Shown piece by piece: positions 62,590 to 64,000 of a stretch of DNA of 64,000 bases. The notes under the pieces were generated by a model. It had not been told where the DNA came from and searched no databases. It saw only the letters and a list, made by a program, of their open reading frames with translations. Position numbers and translations under genes: made by a program. How positions within the stretch are numbered: position 1 is the stretch's first letter; the number at the start of each line of letters is the position of its first letter. Source of the stretch: Candidatus Desulfosporosinus nitrosoreducens (GTDB lineage: Bacteria > Bacillota > Desulfitobacteriia > Desulfitobacteriales > Desulfitobacteriaceae); the NCBI RefSeq assembly GCF_030954495.1, contig NZ_JAVHUW010000065.1, positions 1 to 64,000 of the forward strand, in the 5' to 3' direction.

Positions 62590-62632
62590 TGGGTATGTCA
62601 CCTCCTTACCCTTGAACAAATAAGTATCTCAA

Positions 62633-63178
62633 CTAACAAATACGCTGCTTTAAAAGATAGTGGGGGGAAGGAATCACGACTTTCTCGATGAGCATTCCAC
62701 GTTCTGAAGCCAAGACGACTCCGGCTTCAACCGATGAGGTTACGGAGGAGACGTCCCCTGTCATGGTAACAAAGGATTTCCCTCCAATCCCCATACCAAT
62801 GCGAATCTCGATCAAATCTACTTGACCTGCTTTAGCCGCCGTGTCGGCAGCGACGATTAGCGAAGCGATGGAGAACGTTTCAATAATCCCTAAAGCTTTG
62901 AGCTCAGAAACTTCGGTGGAGGAGGAAATTGCTTTGATGACATGTGGGTGTACATTGGGAAGGATAAAATCATCAATTGCCGCAACAGATCCGATATTCT
63001 TCCCCGCATCCACAGCACTTTGGACGGCGGCAACATCGCCGCAGATCATGACAATATATTTTCCGGGACAAACGGGCTTGGCCTCAAGAAGATCGACTTG
63101 AGCAGCTTTGAGCATAGCGTCGGCGGCTTCTATTCCTCTGGCTATGCTGTTAAGTTCTAATAATCCAATGGACTCCAT
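62633..63178 (-). CDS. pduT: PduT-like tandem-BMC shell protein with probable [4Fe-4S] site
   Basis: 181 aa, two BMC domains (about 4-85 and 95-178), so a BMC-T trimer. Cys37 in KPVCPGKYIVMICGDV is at the position of PduT Cys38, which binds a [4Fe-4S] cluster at the trimer axis. It would pass electrons through the shell with the adjacent PduS-like protein. 2 bp gap to that gene. Confidence 0.92.
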   Translation of the reverse strand: MESIGLLELNSIARGIEAADAMLKAAQVDLLEAKPVCPGKYIVMICGDVAAVQSAVDAGKNIGSVAAIDDFILPNVHPHVIKAISSSTEVSELKALGIIETFSIASLIVAADTAAKAGQVDLIEIRIGMGIGGKSFVTMTGDVSSVTSSVEAGVVLASERGMLIEKVVIPSPHYLLKQRIC

Positions 63179-63180
63179 CT

Positions 63181-64000
63181 CTATTTGTCACTCCCTTCCA
63201 TTAAGGAGATTACTATGCTGTCGGATATCTCCTTGACAACTCCACTGATACTGGCATGAATATTGGCGCCTAAAGCCTTCTCAGGGATGACCGCAATCAA
63301 ATCACCTTTTTGAACCTGCTGTCCAACCTTGACAATGGGTTGACTCGGAGCTCCAACGTGTTGACGCAATTTGATCTCGACTTGATTAATCAAGTGTTCT
63401 TCTTCGCTTAAAGGAGCGCTTACGTCATAGTTTTTTAACCCCAGTCTTGAAATCAGGCGTTTAATGGGAACCTTTCTGTGCGCTTGTATGGTGTCCGCGG
63501 TTTGATGTGCAGGAGGCTCAGCAGGTTTGATTCCCAGTTTAGACAATTCTTTTTTGAGCATGGAGTTTACCGCTCGGGGCGAGAGGCCCATAATGCAGGC
63601 GTATTGCTCACAGACTCCGCATTCGGAACAGGCAAAAGCCATTTTCATCGTTTCTTCCTGTCCTTGAAGGTGTTTGATCGTCCGCATGATTTTGTGGGGC
63701 TCAAGATGATGTCCTAGCAAATAACGTGGACATAGATCGGTACAAAACCGGCATTGGATGCAGCTAATCCGAGCTTGTTTGGCAATCCTTTCTAGGGGCA
63801 ACATTCTTTTTTGAATTAGTGGGTGTTCCAGGAAGAGGACAATTAAGCCTTTGGTCGTTTTCGTGATGGGCTGATTTAAATTTTCAATAATTTTTCCCAT
63901 CATTGGGCCGCCTTCGATAACTTTCATGCCGTCTAAGGATGTCTGTCCGGCGATCTTTAAGGCCTCTTGGACAGAAGTACCAACTGGCAGCTTCAGAGTT
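63181..64000 (-). CDS. pduS: PduS/RnfC-like iron-sulfur flavoprotein, partial
   Basis: The open frame runs off the right edge (reading TLKLPVGTSVQEALKIAGQT at the edge), so at least 272 aa of the C-terminal part are here; the N-terminal NADH/FMN part is outside. SLBB-type segment, then two [4Fe-4S] motifs (CIQCRFCTDLCPRYL and CSECGVCEQYACIMG) and a C-terminal barrel-sandwich domain (IPEKALGANIHASISGVVKE). PduS reduces cobalamin in Pdu compartments, but in other BMCs it may recycle NADH electrons through PduT. Confidence 0.92.
   Translation of the reverse strand, partial: TLKLPVGTSVQEALKIAGQTSLDGMKVIEGGPMMGKIIENLNQPITKTTKGLIVLFLEHPLIQKRMLPLERIAKQARISCIQCRFCTDLCPRYLLGHHLEPHKIMRTIKHLQGQEETMKMAFACSECGVCEQYACIMGLSPRAVNSMLKKELSKLGIKPAEPPAHQTADTIQAHRKVPIKRLISRLGLKNYDVSAPLSEEEHLINQVEIKLRQHVGAPSQPIVKVGQQVQKGDLIAVIPEKALGANIHASISGVVKEISDSIVISLMEGSDK

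Overview
The window reads as chromosomal DNA of an endospore-forming, strictly anaerobic member of the Firmicutes (Clostridia, Peptococcaceae; Desulfosporosinus/Desulfitobacterium-like). This is an inference from gene content: a gerABC germination operon, a Spo0E-like protein, CtsR-McsA-McsB-ClpC, a B12-dependent ribonucleotide reductase, many ferredoxin-type proteins, taurine/sulfonate genes and a bacterial microcompartment. No CRISPR array, tRNA, prophage or complete insertion sequence was seen.

Layout. 0-5 kb: the end of an rRNA operon (5S) faces a ger operon on the minus strand. 5-8 kb: nrdR-nrdJ behind paired NrdR boxes. 8-17 kb: accessory genes, namely a LysE exporter with an AraC regulator broken by a 111-bp MITE, a low-complexity lipoprotein, cooT with an ECF metal-transporter pair lacking an S component, PadR, a ferredoxin, and a GntR-controlled chromate transporter pair. 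17-23 kb: ung and sbcDC. 23-34 kb: an IclR regulator followed by glycolate oxidase (FeS subunit and two FAD subunits), a cupin, a SucC/SucD-type CoA ligase with a small ferredoxin-like gene between its subunits, a CitE/HpcH-type lyase and malic enzyme. Together these describe glycolate -> glyoxylate -> malyl-CoA -> malate -> pyruvate with ATP formation, as in the malyl-CoA pathway of glycolate fermenters. A TGAAAC-N3-GTTTCA dyad recurs before both halves. 34-43 kb: housekeeping genes and the ctsR operon.

43.5-54.4 kb is a taurine block: alanine dehydrogenase, taurine:pyruvate aminotransferase, an Fe-type alcohol dehydrogenase (sulfoacetaldehyde reductase-like), pdxS, and a heteromeric sulfonate ABC importer. 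The ald promoter-operator, the ald head, the aminotransferase tail and a 130-nt structured element are repeated as a decayed copy just before the importer, so a duplication appears to have given the importer the same promoter and operator. 54.5-58.7 kb: a chemoreceptor, a CheY-like protein, a Spo0E-like protein and a GntR regulator. 58.8-64 kb, minus strand: a BMC operon (PduL, CoA-acylating aldehyde dehydrogenase with a C-terminal targeting helix, three BMC-H proteins, an EutQ-like cupin, PduT-like and PduS-like proteins) that runs off the right edge. The taurine block would make isethionate, and the BMC enzymes would turn acetaldehyde into acetyl-phosphate. I infer that a glycyl-radical isethionate lyase lies beyond the edge.

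Three copies of a ~70-nt near-perfect hairpin element (14.5, 22.85 and 37.27 kb), two with a second hairpin attached, form a dispersed repeat family that none of the genes explains.
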